Source: Urechis unicinctus (lineage: Eukaryota > Annelida > Polychaeta > Xenopneusta > Urechidae). Taken from it: a stretch of DNA of 64,000 nt. The notes below the pieces were generated by a model, which did not search any database, was not told the origin of the DNA, and saw only the letters and a program-made list of their open reading frames with translations. Position numbers and translations under genes: made by a program. Where the stretch lies: positions 11,953,168-12,017,167 of the forward strand of contig CM067349.1 of the NCBI GenBank assembly GCA_034190875.2, written 5' to 3'. Positions 35,200-47,719 of the stretch are shown here, piece after piece (the first letter of the stretch is position 1; each line of letters opens with the position of its first letter).

Positions 35200-38125
35200 C
35201 ATACAAAGAACTTTCGTCTTTTCTATTGTTTAGTTTGCATAGAATAGCATTAATGTACGTCGTTCCTATTATGCCATTGGTTTTTACCATCAATAATTAT
35301 TGCTTGTCGCTCAGATCATACATTCTGCGTTATCTAACTACTACCATTGTAGATACCGTTATATTATACCACTCTTGTTCAGTGCCTCCCTTAACCATAT
35401 ATTCTGCTACTTGCATTAAGCATCGACGCGTTTCTTTCTGCATAACTATTCGCTTACATGACACAAATCTAATGCACTAAATCCATACACTGTACCTGTT
35501 ATGTTTCAATTCCGAAATACAGCTTGCACTAATGACATTTAAAACTAATAGATGCATCTTTTACATATTGTATATACGACTTTACGCCCAGGTAACGCAA
35601 ACATATCGGTGATTTGCATTTGTGCATTGACACGGTTATCTCAGTTCCCGATATATAACCTTCTTGAATAAAACACTACATAGAGGCAATTGTGCACGTG
35701 GACCAATATGACTCCAATTTGGTTCGGAGAAGATTAATTTGCAGCCGCAGCTGATTGTTAAGTGGCCCATTGCTAGTTGCTAAATGCAGCAGTGGCTTTA
35801 CGCGCTACTAATTAGCGTATGCACAGTGAGGACAAAACCATGTTGAGTGGCTCATCTGCACTCAGAGTATTCTGGTATATCTCATTAATTACCTATCGAA
35901 ATAGGGCAAGACATTGGAAGCCTAAGGTGTATAAACTTCTCTAGAAGACACTGGCAACGATTGTCATAACTCGGCGCAGTACATTACACCAAATTAAAGT
36001 ATGTTGGTGAGTATTTATGTAAATCAAACCATACAGATAAACCTCTTTCCGTCTTCAAAATTACCAGGCCCGGCATAAATAATAAAGAATCGAGCAACTA
36101 TTGATTAACATGCATCATTAGGCTACGAGCGACGATTGATTTCGCTTAAACCTCCTGGTGCCAGGCATCAGCTGTAGTATGTTTCACTTTTGGAGTACTC
36201 TCAAATAGGTGAGGTTATACCTAAGCGCAAAAGCGTTGGATCAATTTCGTACATAAACAGTAGTAATGACTTAGGAGATGAAATTGAAAACTATTGTGAA
36301 GGTCATGGCTAACGACTCAATGTGTCACAGAGTTACAAGGGTATTTGTCCTCTTTCATTTGGCTTTTACTTCATGGTGCCATGTAATGGTCACTTGAATC
36401 CATTTATGGCATTGCTGTAATAAACTCGAGCAGCACGCATGCCATTGAACTAGGTCATGACGCTGGTAAAGATAAAGCCACATCTAGCATTACAACTTAT
36501 GTTTATTGAAGAACGCTCCAGGTGGTGTGTTCATTCGGTTGCACAAAGAACGACCGCAAAGCGTAGAGAAGGTAAAGCCCACAATATGTGTATTTTACCG
36601 ATTAGAAGAGCCTTGCTTAGGGGATACAATGGCCCTGCACATCTGAACTTAAATGGCCTTATTGGATAATTCTTTTCACGCTAGTTTGATGCGCCGAATC
36701 CTTAAGTCCCAATAACGTCTGTGGCTATTACTATGAGTTACAAGACTCGCAATTATCTGTGCATAATATAGGTTTTGATAACAAAAGCAACCTGTTCAGT
36801 GCAGCCTGGCACCCTCTACAAATCAAAACACTTTTTGGCTAGCATTAGCTGGTTGTTGAGCGGCCAGTTAGTGTTTGTGTCAATGGCTTTGTTTGAATTC
36901 AATTCCCGTCGTTCGGCTCTGACAATGTCTGTACACATCAGTTGCAGCTGTGCTCATTTAATTCCACTCTCAAAGCCTATAGGATAAAGCACGAAATGCC
37001 CTGAGATGTGATATGCCTAATTCGAAAGTCGTTCAGGCGATGTTTATAGAGTTAAAGATATATTTGGAATGTAAAAAGGTGAATGCGATTTGTCTACCGC
37101 CAAATGTCAGAAATTACTTCGGACAGCTTCAAGCCTATTTGAACACAGTTATATTGTGCAAATTGGAGCCTCAATCTGAATTAATCTGGCAGGCTGCTTT
37201 TGGTGAAGAACAATCAAATGGCCGAAAACCAGCGTAAATATTCAATTTCGGGACTATCTGACCATGCACGCCATTAATTCTTCTCTCTGGTCATATAATC
37301 TAAGACATAGTCATTATTGAGACATGTTCATAAATAAGAGCTCTCTGCAAAACACAGCGACTTAGATAGTATATCAAGAAAACTACAGGACTCCTTGTCA
37401 CCTGACAAGCCAATGATATCACATGCTAACTGAATCATTATGCATTTATATCGAATGGTGCATGTTTAGTATTTCTGTCAATTGCATTATATTGATAGCT
37501 GATATTGCATATAGTGAAGCATACGTGTATGACGCCCCAAGCAAATGTTAACATAACTGATTAATACACAATCATTACTTGCTCTCAAACGTGACAGAAC
37601 CAATAGCCTCTGTATGATAAAGTTAATTAGTAACCAATGCAAACAAGCGACGCTAATCATCTGCGGCCTTCTTTTTATTGCCTTATAACATCAGGATCTC
37701 GTTTCGAATTGGAGGAACAAAAGGCATTGTCTTATGAGAGTGAGTCGATTCAATTGGTTGCCCTGACCAGTTGTGATTTCCCCAAAGCATTGTGTCATCT
37801 GCATTACATAAAATACAAATATCTATTAAAGTATATTTGGCATGTAATACATTTCTATAATAGAGAAGATGGTATAACAAATTACCGCTAATTAAAGATA
37901 ATGTTCAGTCCCATATAAGGCAATCAGGGATCATTTCGTTATTACATTACTACGTTTAACGCAGAATTAAGTACTGCCATCTTCTAATTTGTGCCGCAAA
38001 GTTTGATAAGTTTTTAAAATTATTATTTGACTGGAAATATTCATGATCTACTGTGGAAATCTGTTTTATTCAATTATGTCATTCCATCGATAACGGTGCC
38101 TCCCTAAAACCACGAACCACACAAA
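35200..38125. other. Unassigned AT-rich DNA with repeat echoes
   Basis: No gene was recognised. Short relatives of other blocks occur at 35741-35758 (with 26193-26210), 35950-35962 (with 25910), 36158-36175 (with 32143) and 36830-36985 (a distant relative of the repeat A core). Open frames at 36457-36669, 36775-36987 and 37013-37237 succeed one another in a row but show no recognisable domain. Confidence 0.4.
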
Positions 38126-38170
38126 TGTTAGCTGTAAATCATAACGCGCTCTGAATTTACCTCGCTATCG

Positions 38171-38614
38171 ATGTGTATTCTTCCGCTTTGGTTACATAAT
38201 GTAGATTTCATCAAATCTTCACTCATTGAAGTTGTGGGCATCTTTGCGCACACATTAGACCGACAAGCAGGAGGGGTAAAGTCCGACAACATAAATGGCG
38301 ACAGCCGAAGTAAGGAACTATTTTCTGAGACCACAGCGCCGCGTAGCGACTGTAAGTCTGAAAACTCAAAACTTTTGGTGTCCAAGGTGCGGTTGCCGAG
38401 CAGCTTGCTAGGCAACCTCGTTCCAAATATGGGGCTGAACAGTCTCTTTGATTCTCATTTCTTGCCAACATTGACATATCTAGTTTTTGTTAATATGCAA
38501 AACAGGTCTATTATGTCTTACATGGGCTTTGCAGCTGCAAACACCCTCAGCACATGTACAAAATATATAAATAAGCTTACCTTTATTTGCACAAGTCTCA
38601 AGATCGACTTTTAA
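38171..38614 (+). pseudogene. Unrecognised coding-like frame
   Basis: This is the longest open frame in the window that is not simple sequence (147 codons), in a GC-richer island at about 38170-38470. In the plus frame most codons at 38220-38400 start with a purine, as expected of real coding sequence. The minus strand is also open at 38128-38454. The peptide contains DRQAGGVKSDNINGDS and SETTAPRS, which I cannot assign to a family. No splice sites or start are convincing. A fragment of a transposon protein or an old exon is possible. Confidence 0.25.
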
Positions 38615-38619
38615 TAGAC

Positions 38620-39036
38620 AGGGGCTAACTAAAGATGACCATGTCAAAATCGCATGCGGTTTGTTCCTTAGCGACGATAATGTGATGGTCCATTATCCCC
38701 ATTTCACTTGCTTGTGAACAATTTCTATCAATAATAAGTTTGTTAATTCCCTATCCAGGTTATTTGCGATGGAGCAGCGAAAACAACAACTAGCAGATGT
38801 GTCTCTGCTGAATCAACAATTCATTGAATCTTCACATCGCTTCGCAAACAATACTGCCAATTGGAGTCTTGCCATTAACTTTTGGCATTAATCACGAATG
38901 GTTTCCAGTTTGCGATTGCATGTTTTGTGCACTGTGGTGCTCATGATTTTATATCAAACTACTGCCAGAGGAATACCTGCAATTCACAAACATTTACTGG
39001 ACATAATCAGTATTAGTATAAGAGAGTATTGGCTTG
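38620..39036. other. Unassigned AT-rich DNA
   Basis: No feature was recognised upstream of the CA tract. Confidence 0.45.
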
Positions 39037-39037
39037 T

Positions 39038-39188
<151 letters not shown>

Positions 39189-39189
39189 C

Positions 39190-39865
39190 GCACAAACACT
39201 CGCACACTCACCCACAAAAGGAAGATATACACGCTAATGTCTGGTTATTTACGCCCTCGTATCTGCGCATTACGTACAATCAAGGTTCCTTCGTGGCTAG
39301 AATGTTTTATGTATCAGAGCGTGTTATAGGTGCATAGTGATGCATTAGCTAATTAATGACTGGTATGTACAGATACTTATCTATTTTGGCCATCAGATCA
39401 GGCTGCTATAATAATCATATAGATCGTCTGAAGAAGTTGCATAATTTATTTGACGATACCGAGCTCTAGTAATAACAGATCAGCATCTGGGATTGCGCAG
39501 CATATTCCATGCCATTGGGGAGAGTACATGTCCGCTGATCCTCTATACCGTGCTAGGGCTTTAGTATGGGTATTACATTCATCCCTTTGGACGTGGACGT
39601 CAATATAGTAAAGAATATATACGGCACATTGCTATGGTGTAAAATGCTAGGTGGTAGGACGCATAAACTGGAAAAGGTTACATACGATACCTACCTGGAA
39701 TCGATCGCAAGTAAGTGAATTTATATGCGAGCGCTGCCAACGTTCCCACTCTGTCTATTTTAACAACCGAAAAGCCGCTGCAATAAACATCCACAATTGG
39801 TCGGAAGAACAAATTGGTAAGTCAATCCTGTAAACTACCACGATCAGCACAATGGGGAAGCAGAC
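39190..39865. other. Unassigned AT-rich DNA
   Basis: No element or gene was recognised. A 60-codon plus frame at 39651-39833 has no motif. Confidence 0.4.
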
Positions 39866-39869
39866 ATCA

Positions 39870-40135
39870 AAGAGAGACCCCAAAGTAGCCAAGTTGTCTT
39901 TAGGAAGATAGAAGAGATCGGCTTGGCGACCCTCATTAGGCACAGACATGCCCAATTTTGAGGGTTGAGTTCGGGGATTTGCTAGTAGATCCGCCAAATA
40001 GCCTGCTTTGAAGATGACATCGAGCAACTCCCTCAGAAATCATCGGGGCTGCTGCAAGGTTCGTGACGGCTGTAATTCCCATTCCAAGCGCTCTTGGGGC
40101 TGAAGTCTATTGTTTTTTTTTTGCGAGGAGTCGTG
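39870..40135 (-). pseudogene. GC-rich coding-like island, unrecognised
   Basis: The minus strand is open from about 40042 to 39755, and a further open stretch precedes an in-frame stop near 40045. The peptide contains FLRELLDVIFKAGYLADLL and KLGMSVPNEGRQADLFYLPK, which look protein-like but which I cannot assign. The island is bounded by a T-run at 40111-40120. It could be a relic of a transposon protein. Confidence 0.2.
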
Positions 40136-40139
40136 CGAT

Positions 40140-42954
40140 CCATTGTTTAGTATTCAAGCAGGAGCCTCCAAATGACCCGCGAAAGAATCAGCGCTCAAAT
40201 TCGTCTTTTCGAATTTCTTGACTAGACTGTAGGTACAGGATAATGAACGTCACCTCACGGGACTTGTGTCATATGACGGCACACAGAAAAAAATGAAAAT
40301 ATTATAATGCAACAATGTAAACGTATATTGTATTGCATATGGGATATATATCCTTGGTTATTTAGTTCATTTAAGGCCTACATTTACAATGTAAATATTC
40401 CCGATTTACCGAGACATAAATTTTGTGCCATTTCTGTATGGTGAGTCCAAAGCCTCGGATGGTCAATATCTGTCTGTCGCTTGAGATGGAGGATTATATA
40501 TTATTGTGCGTTTCGGCCCCATGCATAGCAGTTGTACCATACCTAGGTATTTCCTGCACTCTTATCCATTACTGCTGCAATACTTGTGTGCTTTCAATAA
40601 TAGTTTATTTTGGAAAAGCCGAAACAACTTGCCGAAGATATTGACAACTCCTCGCGCGGTGGTCGCTTAGCAGCGATGAGATAGATCAATAATTATTATC
40701 AACGCAAATAGTAAGGCGATCACTCTCATTACACGTGTTTCCTGTAATTGTAAGGATATCAATATTAACATTGTTGAAAATATGTTGGCTACCTGCAGTG
40801 TTGCAAAACGTTTTTATGTCTCCATGGTTGTTTTTTGCCAACAGCATAACAAACGATTACCAAAACAAAACCGCTAGGTAGTGCCCCTAGATATGCATGA
40901 AAGACGAAGACATTTTCCCGAAAATAGCGATATTAACTCATTCCTTTGCATTGGGATAAGATATTGACGTGATGCATGTCCAATCGTGATGAATGGTGAC
41001 TGGCAGGTCGCTCAAAACGAAACGGAATTATTTGCAACATTATGTTTGCAATGGACCGAATGCTGTTAGCTTTTTTACGTTCGATATGTTCGTGCATTAG
41101 CCAAATAATATACACGTATTGCTGATGTAGCTGTCTCTGAAGTTTGTCAATAGATATGAGAGTAGTAATTAATAATATATCATAGTATTGAGTTTTAACC
41201 TTCCATGTTATTCCACATCGCCAACAATTGCAGCGAACAAAACATTGCAAGTTTCGTGCACAAACACTACCCAGACCAAAATCGAATTAACCGCTTGTGA
41301 AAAGAAACTAATGTTTATAGACAGCATAGCTGCTAATGATTGACGAAATGAGAAAGAATTCTAGAGATGGGCTGAACATATTTTCCCTACATGATGAAAT
41401 AGCACAAATCATCTTATGCTTTTCTTCAAGTTTCATTCCTCGTATATCGAATCTTCACAAAAAAAGACGGTTTAGCATACCTGTATCATTAAATACAGAT
41501 GAAAAGCTGAATTAATTTGCTTCATTCATTCCCATACCTTGAAACCAGAAAGCCTCCCAAATAATGTTATTAATTTGTCCATGCAGTATATTTTCAAGAT
41601 AACCCTCCAGGATTCCAACTTAATGTTTCTATGAACTGAGGTGTGGCGGTTTAAAAACAGCCAACCTTTATGTATGAAAATAACTAGCAGGTATTTATCT
41701 ACGTGGGCTTCACCGACAAACACGTGACACAATACATAAATTGATTTCTTATCGTCCAGAAAACGCAATATCACGATCAAATATGTGGGACTTTATGCTT
41801 TCGTTTACAGATAAGCAACTTACAAAGACAAAGAGACAATACGCGTATCAACCGAATCGAGCATAATAATTGAACATTTGAATGCACTTTCTAAACAGAA
41901 TAAATGTAGAGATGGGTCCAATGATAGTTAACGAACATGTTTCTGAAGGCAAATATCGCAGATATAGCATTTAGCCTGCACCATAATTCCAAGCAAGGGA
42001 CCGATACACTTTTCCGTCAACTAATATAAAATAGTCAATCCGTTTATTTTGCTTCGTACAATAGACAATAGACAATTAGCTTCACCCACAAAACGACCGA
42101 CCTGTTAGCTCTTCTCAACATCTGTTTTTTTCCAAAATACATCATTGAAATAATTGCATCATTGCTTACTAAACTATCAAGCGTACCTTTGCTGAATAGC
42201 TTCCGTGTGTTGTAAAGACGCTAGCAGTATGTGAAACGTCAAAACAGAAAGTTGGTGCCGTTTACTCCAAGTTTCGGCAATATGCAAACATATTTACTCT
42301 ATTCGTTACATTTGTGGTGGATCAAGCTCATAGCATGGATTTTGTAGGATGTAATAGAACTCTAAGAATGCCATTGATGAAATAGAACCAGGTGCGATCA
42401 ACACAATGATATGAGCCATGTTACCGAAGGGTCAGTCATATTACTCGATCTATGGTCAGTTTACTTGGGTATGTATGCTTTCAAAATTATTCAAACGGGA
42501 TCGTATTTACCAAGTTATTTCCAGAATCGACAAGTTTAAAGATGTCTCAGTGATCCATATCTTTAGATCTTAATCTCAACCGCGTATTTTAGAGCTCATT
42601 GCTGCCATAATAATATGCATGTCTATCCTCAGATGGAGCTTGACACCCGCAAAACACACCACTAATTTAACGTTATTTTATTTCTTCTTTCAGCTTTTCA
42701 GTAATAACATCGGTGTCGGTTAAACGGAACAGATACCGCAGATGCATAATGCATTGCACAATTTTCTAGCATAATATGCTATACATACATTATCAGGACG
42801 TCCAAACCCTTTTGAACAAGTTGTGGCAGGTATAGTTCGACCGATCCGCTAATGCTATAATTGTGATTCACGACCGCAATTTTTTGTCACTAGTGATAAA
42901 CGCTGCGCAATCAGGTAAACGTCCTCTCTTGTGAAGGCAATGTATCACAAAGCA
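40140..42954. other. Unassigned AT-rich DNA
   Basis: 2.8 kb between the GC-rich island and the P-like transposon, without a recognisable gene, array or element end. Minus-strand frames at 40933-41250 and 41526-41780 carry no known motif. Confidence 0.45.
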
Positions 42955-42961
42955 GTAATAA
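42955..42961. repeat. Target-site duplication, left (GTAATAA)
   Basis: This 7-mer abuts the left inverted repeat and is repeated exactly at 45615-45621 just outside the right one. P elements typically make 8-bp duplications; here seven bases match. Confidence 0.75.
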
Positions 42962-42995
42962 CAAAAATCTTGTTATAATAAGATACCCGACTCGG
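42962..42995. repeat. Left terminal inverted repeat, 34 bp
   Basis: This pairs with 45581-45614 with mismatches only at positions 5 and 24. The outer half (ATCTTGTTATAATAAGAT) is itself nearly palindromic; the inner end is CCCGACTCGG. Confidence 0.88.
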
Positions 42996-43136
42996 CAATT
43001 CGCCCGACAAATTTCGTGACACCGTGTAGGCTGCGCCCCCTACTTTTTTGGAAGCTACGTGACGAGCAGCAACCAACTCACTCTGTTATGACTTGCGAAT
43101 ATGACTGTCTGGAAGTCAAACACAAATGGGCTTTTC

Positions 43137-43235
43137 TGCGATGCAATTATCTGTTCAAATTGTAGAACGAACCGTAGGGATAAAAGCTTCTTTCGGTTCC
43201 CTTAAGATAAGGAAAGGTAGTTCTGAAAGTTGAAA
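43137..43235 (+). pseudogene. THAP zinc-finger remnant of P-like transposase
   Basis: The frame begins with CDAIIC (a CX4C pair), then SN, two arginine clusters, and SFFRFP, followed after a stop by DKER. This is the order of a THAP domain N-terminus: two zinc ligands, a basic stretch, then the conserved FxxFP with the basic residues that follow it. Stops occur at 43203, 43218 and 43224. The C-terminal zinc ligands (C..H) were not found. No upstream ATG in frame is convincing. In active elements this domain binds the transposon ends. Confidence 0.6.
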
Positions 43236-44489
43236 ACACTTCATGATTTTTCAAATTAAATTCTTACGGGCGATAAAGGAAGTTGTTTTATTAGTTACTA
43301 CTGTTAACATGACAGATTAAGACAGTCGGCGGAGAAAAACCCTGTTCGATTAAATCGATAATCACGCAGTAGTTGCCATATATTTAAACAATTATTATCT
43401 GTTTATTTAGATGGCCATGAATAGATACGAAGGTCAAAATGTGTTTTGAGCCAATGCAATACATAGGTAGATATCCAATTGTGCTTTTATTCTTGTATTG
43501 ACTATTGGTTGAATCCCTCATCTTCATGAAGAAGGATTCACAGCAAGATTCTCTCATAATTAAGCCTAGCTGTACAGAAAACTCAATCTGGTCTAGTGAC
43601 CAATAGTTGAATTAATTCAACTTAACCAACGTTTATTTACTCATGATTATCATATATGGTCCAGGTTTATTTGCCTTGAGACTTGACCCATATGTTTATC
43701 TATGTTGAGGCACTATTTGGCTAACATGAGTTTGTGATTGGAATAAGGTATTTTAAAGATAGATGGAAGCCAATGTTAATGATTATCCTTTCCACCCATA
43801 CTAGCAGTTGTATAGTTCCAGCCCTAACCAGTGTGAGTGATTTTCATTTATATAAATAATTCTCTTACCACGCATTCAAGATTAGTAACACCCAGCAGCT
43901 TTAAGGATGCTGCCAAGCTGGTTTCTTCTGGAGCCAGATCAACACTAAATACCCAAATTTCTAAGCAAATTTTGAATGTGTAGATATAATCAAGCGGTAA
44001 AGGTAAAGCAATGACTAAGTGAAAGCTATGAATGATACTGTTGCAAGTTAAGTTTTCTTTGAAAAAAATTAACTTTGTGTTTCAAAGTAGCTTAGCCACA
44101 TTATTGTACTCTTTTATCATACAACTTCTCCTGTAAAAACTATTGTTCTTACCTCTGCAACTTCTGCAAAATATGTTTTGCTTATTCATAAAAAAATAAT
44201 AGGGGCAGTTTTCAATTATTACCAGATAAAATCATTGACACTCTTAAAACCAGGCAGAATGCCCCCTCTTTGCATCTGAACTTAACACACGAGAAGGCAT
44301 TGAGAAAACCAAAGGCACTCAGAACACTGAAGGCATTGAGAAAGCAGTTATTGAAAAGAAATTGAAGATGAAGTTTCATGCGTAAAATCAAATATTGATG
44401 TTTATTTAGTTCCTCGATAGCCCTCTATGGCAAATGTACAACGACTATTTTATCATGATTCCATGTCAGTATATATGACAACTGCACCA

Positions 44490-44735
44490 TAGATCATGGT
44501 TGCATGGTACTCCAATCATATGTATGTTTTATATGGGCCAGAACTATGTTGGGCTGATTTGGTGTGACTATTTGCATACGAGAGGGAGCCATATTGTCAA
44601 CCTATGTATTCAATGTTTACATGGATTAATTAAGCTTGGATATAAATAATTGTAGTGTTGGCTGTAGATTTAGTGAGTTTGCTGTTAATCTCCTAATGTA
44701 TGCTGATGATCTCGTTTTATTTGTGGTTGGACTGT
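44490..44735 (+). pseudogene. Non-LTR retrotransposon reverse transcriptase fragment
   Basis: From 44558 the frame reads FGVT, then a degraded REGAILS in place of the usual RQGGILSP, then FNVYMD, an in-frame TAA at 44627-44629, and then NLLMYADDLVLF. YADD at 44699-44710 is the catalytic motif of the polymerase palm. Upstream, in a frame shifted by one base, WYSNHMYV at 44505-44528 matches the segment that normally precedes it in such elements. The fragment ends at a TA-rich tract; endonuclease, thumb and tail are missing. It lies in the same orientation as the enclosing P-like element and is probably a nested insertion. Confidence 0.8.
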
Positions 44736-44802
44736 GTATATATATACATATATATATATAGATATATATATATGGATATATATATATAAAGTATACATAT
44801 GA
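44735..44802. repeat. Imperfect (TA)n tract
   Basis: TATATA runs are interrupted by single C, G and A bases, directly downstream of the reverse transcriptase fragment. It may be a decayed microsatellite tail of the retrotransposon or a later expansion. Confidence 0.85.
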
Positions 44803-45580
44803 TTAATGATGATTAGACTCGTGCTGCATCAATATTTGTAGTATGTGCTATGTCCTGATATAATGCTTTATTATATTATTATTATAAATAACCTAGAATA
44901 TATACGACAGTACTACATAATAAAATTATGTTCTGACAGGGCAACCCATCAACCGACAATGAAGCTTGTTGGTTTGGTGTAGGTACGTCTGGATGACCAT
45001 TTAAATATCATTCAATCAGGAAAACAGCATGAAAGCATCAGAATATGAGCATGTCCTTAAACTATATTCTTATATTTCATCTCGAAGATGACCAAACTAA
45101 TGACAAAAACCATAGCATTCAGATTAATCTGTTGAAATGAAATAGGGGAAGACTAGACGTTTGACCGAGGCTAAAATAAGGGTAGACCAACATGACGTCT
45201 TGGGTAACTGTCTATGTACAATTTACAATGCTACTAAATATTGTATCAAAGTCAATAATTGGCTGTCGCGGGATGTGTATATATTTATGTTACCGTCCAA
45301 CCGGGGTTAAAGTAGACTTACACACAAATATGCGACTTCGCTCAAACGTTCATAAAAAATGTATTGACTAAACCGCCACACAAATTAGTTGAGAGGTGTC
45401 AATGGTAATTGGCTTTTACTTTTTTTTGTATTGGTTCTATCAAACAATCTGTAAATTCTAAAAATACAACGTAATTTTTGTGAACATACCATTGCCGATC
45501 GATTTTTTGCTCTTTTGCTGAAATTTTAGCTTTTACGAAACCAGGTAGCGCGCTGGTCGCTAACTTCACAATGGAAACGT

Positions 45581-45614
45581 CCGAGTCGGGAATCTTATTA
45601 TAACAAGATCTTTG
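45581..45614. repeat. Right terminal inverted repeat, 34 bp
   Basis: Reverse complement of 42962-42995 with two mismatches. It is immediately followed by the duplicated target GTAATAA at 45615-45621. Confidence 0.88.
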
Positions 45615-45834
45615 GTAATAATAACACAGAGAACATCAGCATAACAGCATATCTTGCACGTTGGCATTAAACGTCGAATAGCTTGAATGTGTGTGATACA
45701 ATGACGCTACATTTCATTCGTATTGACCTTGTCTTCCACGCTGGGAATGTCACTTATGATTGTGAGTGGGGTCTTTATCATCCACAAACAAAGCAGCCGT
45801 CATACTAAATCATATTGTAGATGTATCCAATTAT

Positions 45835-47515
45835 CGGCCGGCGGACTAATGCAGGACTAACTCCGATGCGCGCCGCACTCGCTGATGTTACCACACATGC
45901 ATGTCAAACAACTAATGGCAACCGGAAGTGGTAGTGTCAGATGGCGTAAAACGTTTATTCGGGAAAGAGAAGCCTTCCACTCATGATTGCTGCTGAGAAA
46001 ACAAACTCAGAGTATCTGCTTGCCAGGAACATAATTGTGATAAAAAAAACTTCTTCTGTTAAATGAACTATGTGCCAATCCATAAGCAAGATGTGGCAAC
46101 GTATGAGGAGGAATTCCGTGCTAATGGCAGTTTTATTGGTATTAATATATGCAAACTCAGTACTACGGTCTAGATATTGGACCGAGCATTCAATATCACG
46201 AATAGGCATCATGCAAGATAATACAACATTTTCTAACAGCTAGGCAACATGATCCTTGTCACGGGCGTACGACGTCACCCGATGAATTTTATTTAACGTT
46301 TGCGATCATGGTGATTACCCTTCTGGACTACCGTTATTAATATATTTTGGATGCATGGCTTACTCTTCTGTACTTTTACTCGTTGTTGTAGGCAGAAGGA
46401 TTTGCAATATGAAAATCTCACATAAAATATTTTGAGCTTGTCATCAATGAAAGCGAATTACCTTGATTGTTACTGCCTACATCCTAGCTGATAATGTTCG
46501 ATGTAATGACTTTCCACACGTTGTGACTATTGCATAGAGCGTTGGACTATCGTCTTCCACTCATATACTGAGACAATCACACACACACATACAGACACAA
46601 AACAAACACACACACACGCACGCACAACAAACACACGTGATGTCACTTTCTATTTAGCTAGATCGCCTGAAACATAATATGGTCCGGGATTGTTTTTGCA
46701 GACTAGTCATATTGGTGCCCAAGATGAATATTACAATATAAGAAAAGCCTGCCCTCGCGCCAATTAAACACCTATGACTGATCGCCCTTCGTTTGCATCA
46801 CACATTACACGCTATGCTTTCCTAATCACTATATGGCTGCAATTTCAAAGCTGTGGAAGAAGACATTCGATGAATTAAATATTTAGGCGTTTGAGGATAA
46901 CAAACATTATTACCCAGCAAGAGTCTACCGTTATGAACGTTTGCAACAGTAATGTTGCGTTTATAAATCAGAGAAAGGTACTTCGCATTAACGAGGAAGA
47001 AAGCAATAGCGAGAAGGATTGTTGATGGCGTTATTCTCTTATAACAATATTGCAGCAGATGGCATCGGATAATGTGAAAGCGAATTACTTAATATGTAAT
47101 AATATATCGACCTGTTCATAATGCATAGTGGCTGCTTTACTATTAACCTGCACGACTAAGCAGCTAGTTGCAACTATGACATTAATGTGTTTCAGCTTGT
47201 ACTGAACCTTAAGGATTTACAATCAGCATAAACCATTATCTTGACCATACCTAATTGTCTCTGTCAATTTTGCCAATTCATGATACACTAGTATTCTTTT
47301 TATTAACTAAATGTGGCATCTAGGAATTATCGGATAACTGCGCGGATCACCTGCGGCACGGATTTAATGTGGCCACTGCTAATTGAATTCTTTGTTTACG
47401 GCACCCATTGCAATACAAATGGAAATGCATGGCGCCTCGGGCTAATATTTAGCTTTCTTCACAAGTAATTTACTCTCTGCAAGTCAGCTACTGCCTTCAA
47501 GTACTTATTTGTTTC
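45835..47515. repeat. Composite of repeats M, K and L
   Basis: Three blocks found apart elsewhere are arranged here in sequence: 45850-45960 matches 33478-33600 (M), 45963-46245 matches 29890-30195 (K), and 46990-47510 matches 31590-32115 (L). Between K and L lies unassigned DNA with a CA-rich tract. K and L are in the same order at 29.9-32.1 kb, with comparable spacing once insertions are allowed. M precedes K here, but precedes repeat A at 33.5 kb. Confidence 0.65.
46578..46637. repeat. Imperfect CA-rich microsatellite
   Basis: Short runs of CA are broken by AT, AG, AAA and GC interruptions (CACACACACACGCACGCAC). It is older and more decayed than the (CA)73 tract at 39 kb. Confidence 0.85.
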
Positions 47516-47719
47516 ACGACAATGTGTATTACATCAAAATCAATTTGTAACCAAGTAAGCTAGATCTTATAAGCATCTTGTAGGTATGATGCTTCGTCTC
47601 TAGCATAAAATAAGCACGACAATAGTTATCGTGAAGAAAGGGAAACAATAAGTCGAGGCATTGTTAGTTACTGATGGGTTTAACTGACACTAATATACTG
47701 CTCAAACGAAACTGTCAGT

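Larger units (their letters stand above)
42962..45614 (+). mobile_element. P-element-like DNA transposon, 2653 bp, inactive
   Basis: Inverted repeats of 34 bp at 42962-42995 and 45581-45614 match at 32 of 34 positions, the outer end reading CAAA(A/G)ATCTTG. They are flanked by the exact 7-bp direct repeat GTAATAA. Just inside the left end, at 43137-43235, is a decayed THAP zinc finger, the DNA-binding domain at the N-terminus of P-element transposases. Kolobok elements also carry THAP domains but insert at TTAA, which is not the case here. No recognisable catalytic core survives, and a non-LTR reverse transcriptase fragment sits at 44490-44735. The element is dead but was young enough to keep near-perfect ends. 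Confidence 0.82.

Noticed and set aside
34813-35480. Two overlapping frames of 100 and 143 codons
   Set aside because: The first is open because the minisatellite unit is 42 bp; the second is its continuation in another frame. No domain and no plausible gene structure.
44558-44735. Reverse transcriptase as the transposase of the enclosing element
   Set aside because: A YADD polymerase belongs to a retrotransposon. The inverted repeats and target duplication indicate a DNA transposon, so this is a foreign fragment.
42962-45614. Kolobok or hAT assignment for the inverted-repeat element
   Set aside because: No TTAA target site as in Kolobok, no CAGRG-type ends or 8-bp duplication as in hAT. 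The THAP domain with this duplication fits P-like best, though not conclusively.
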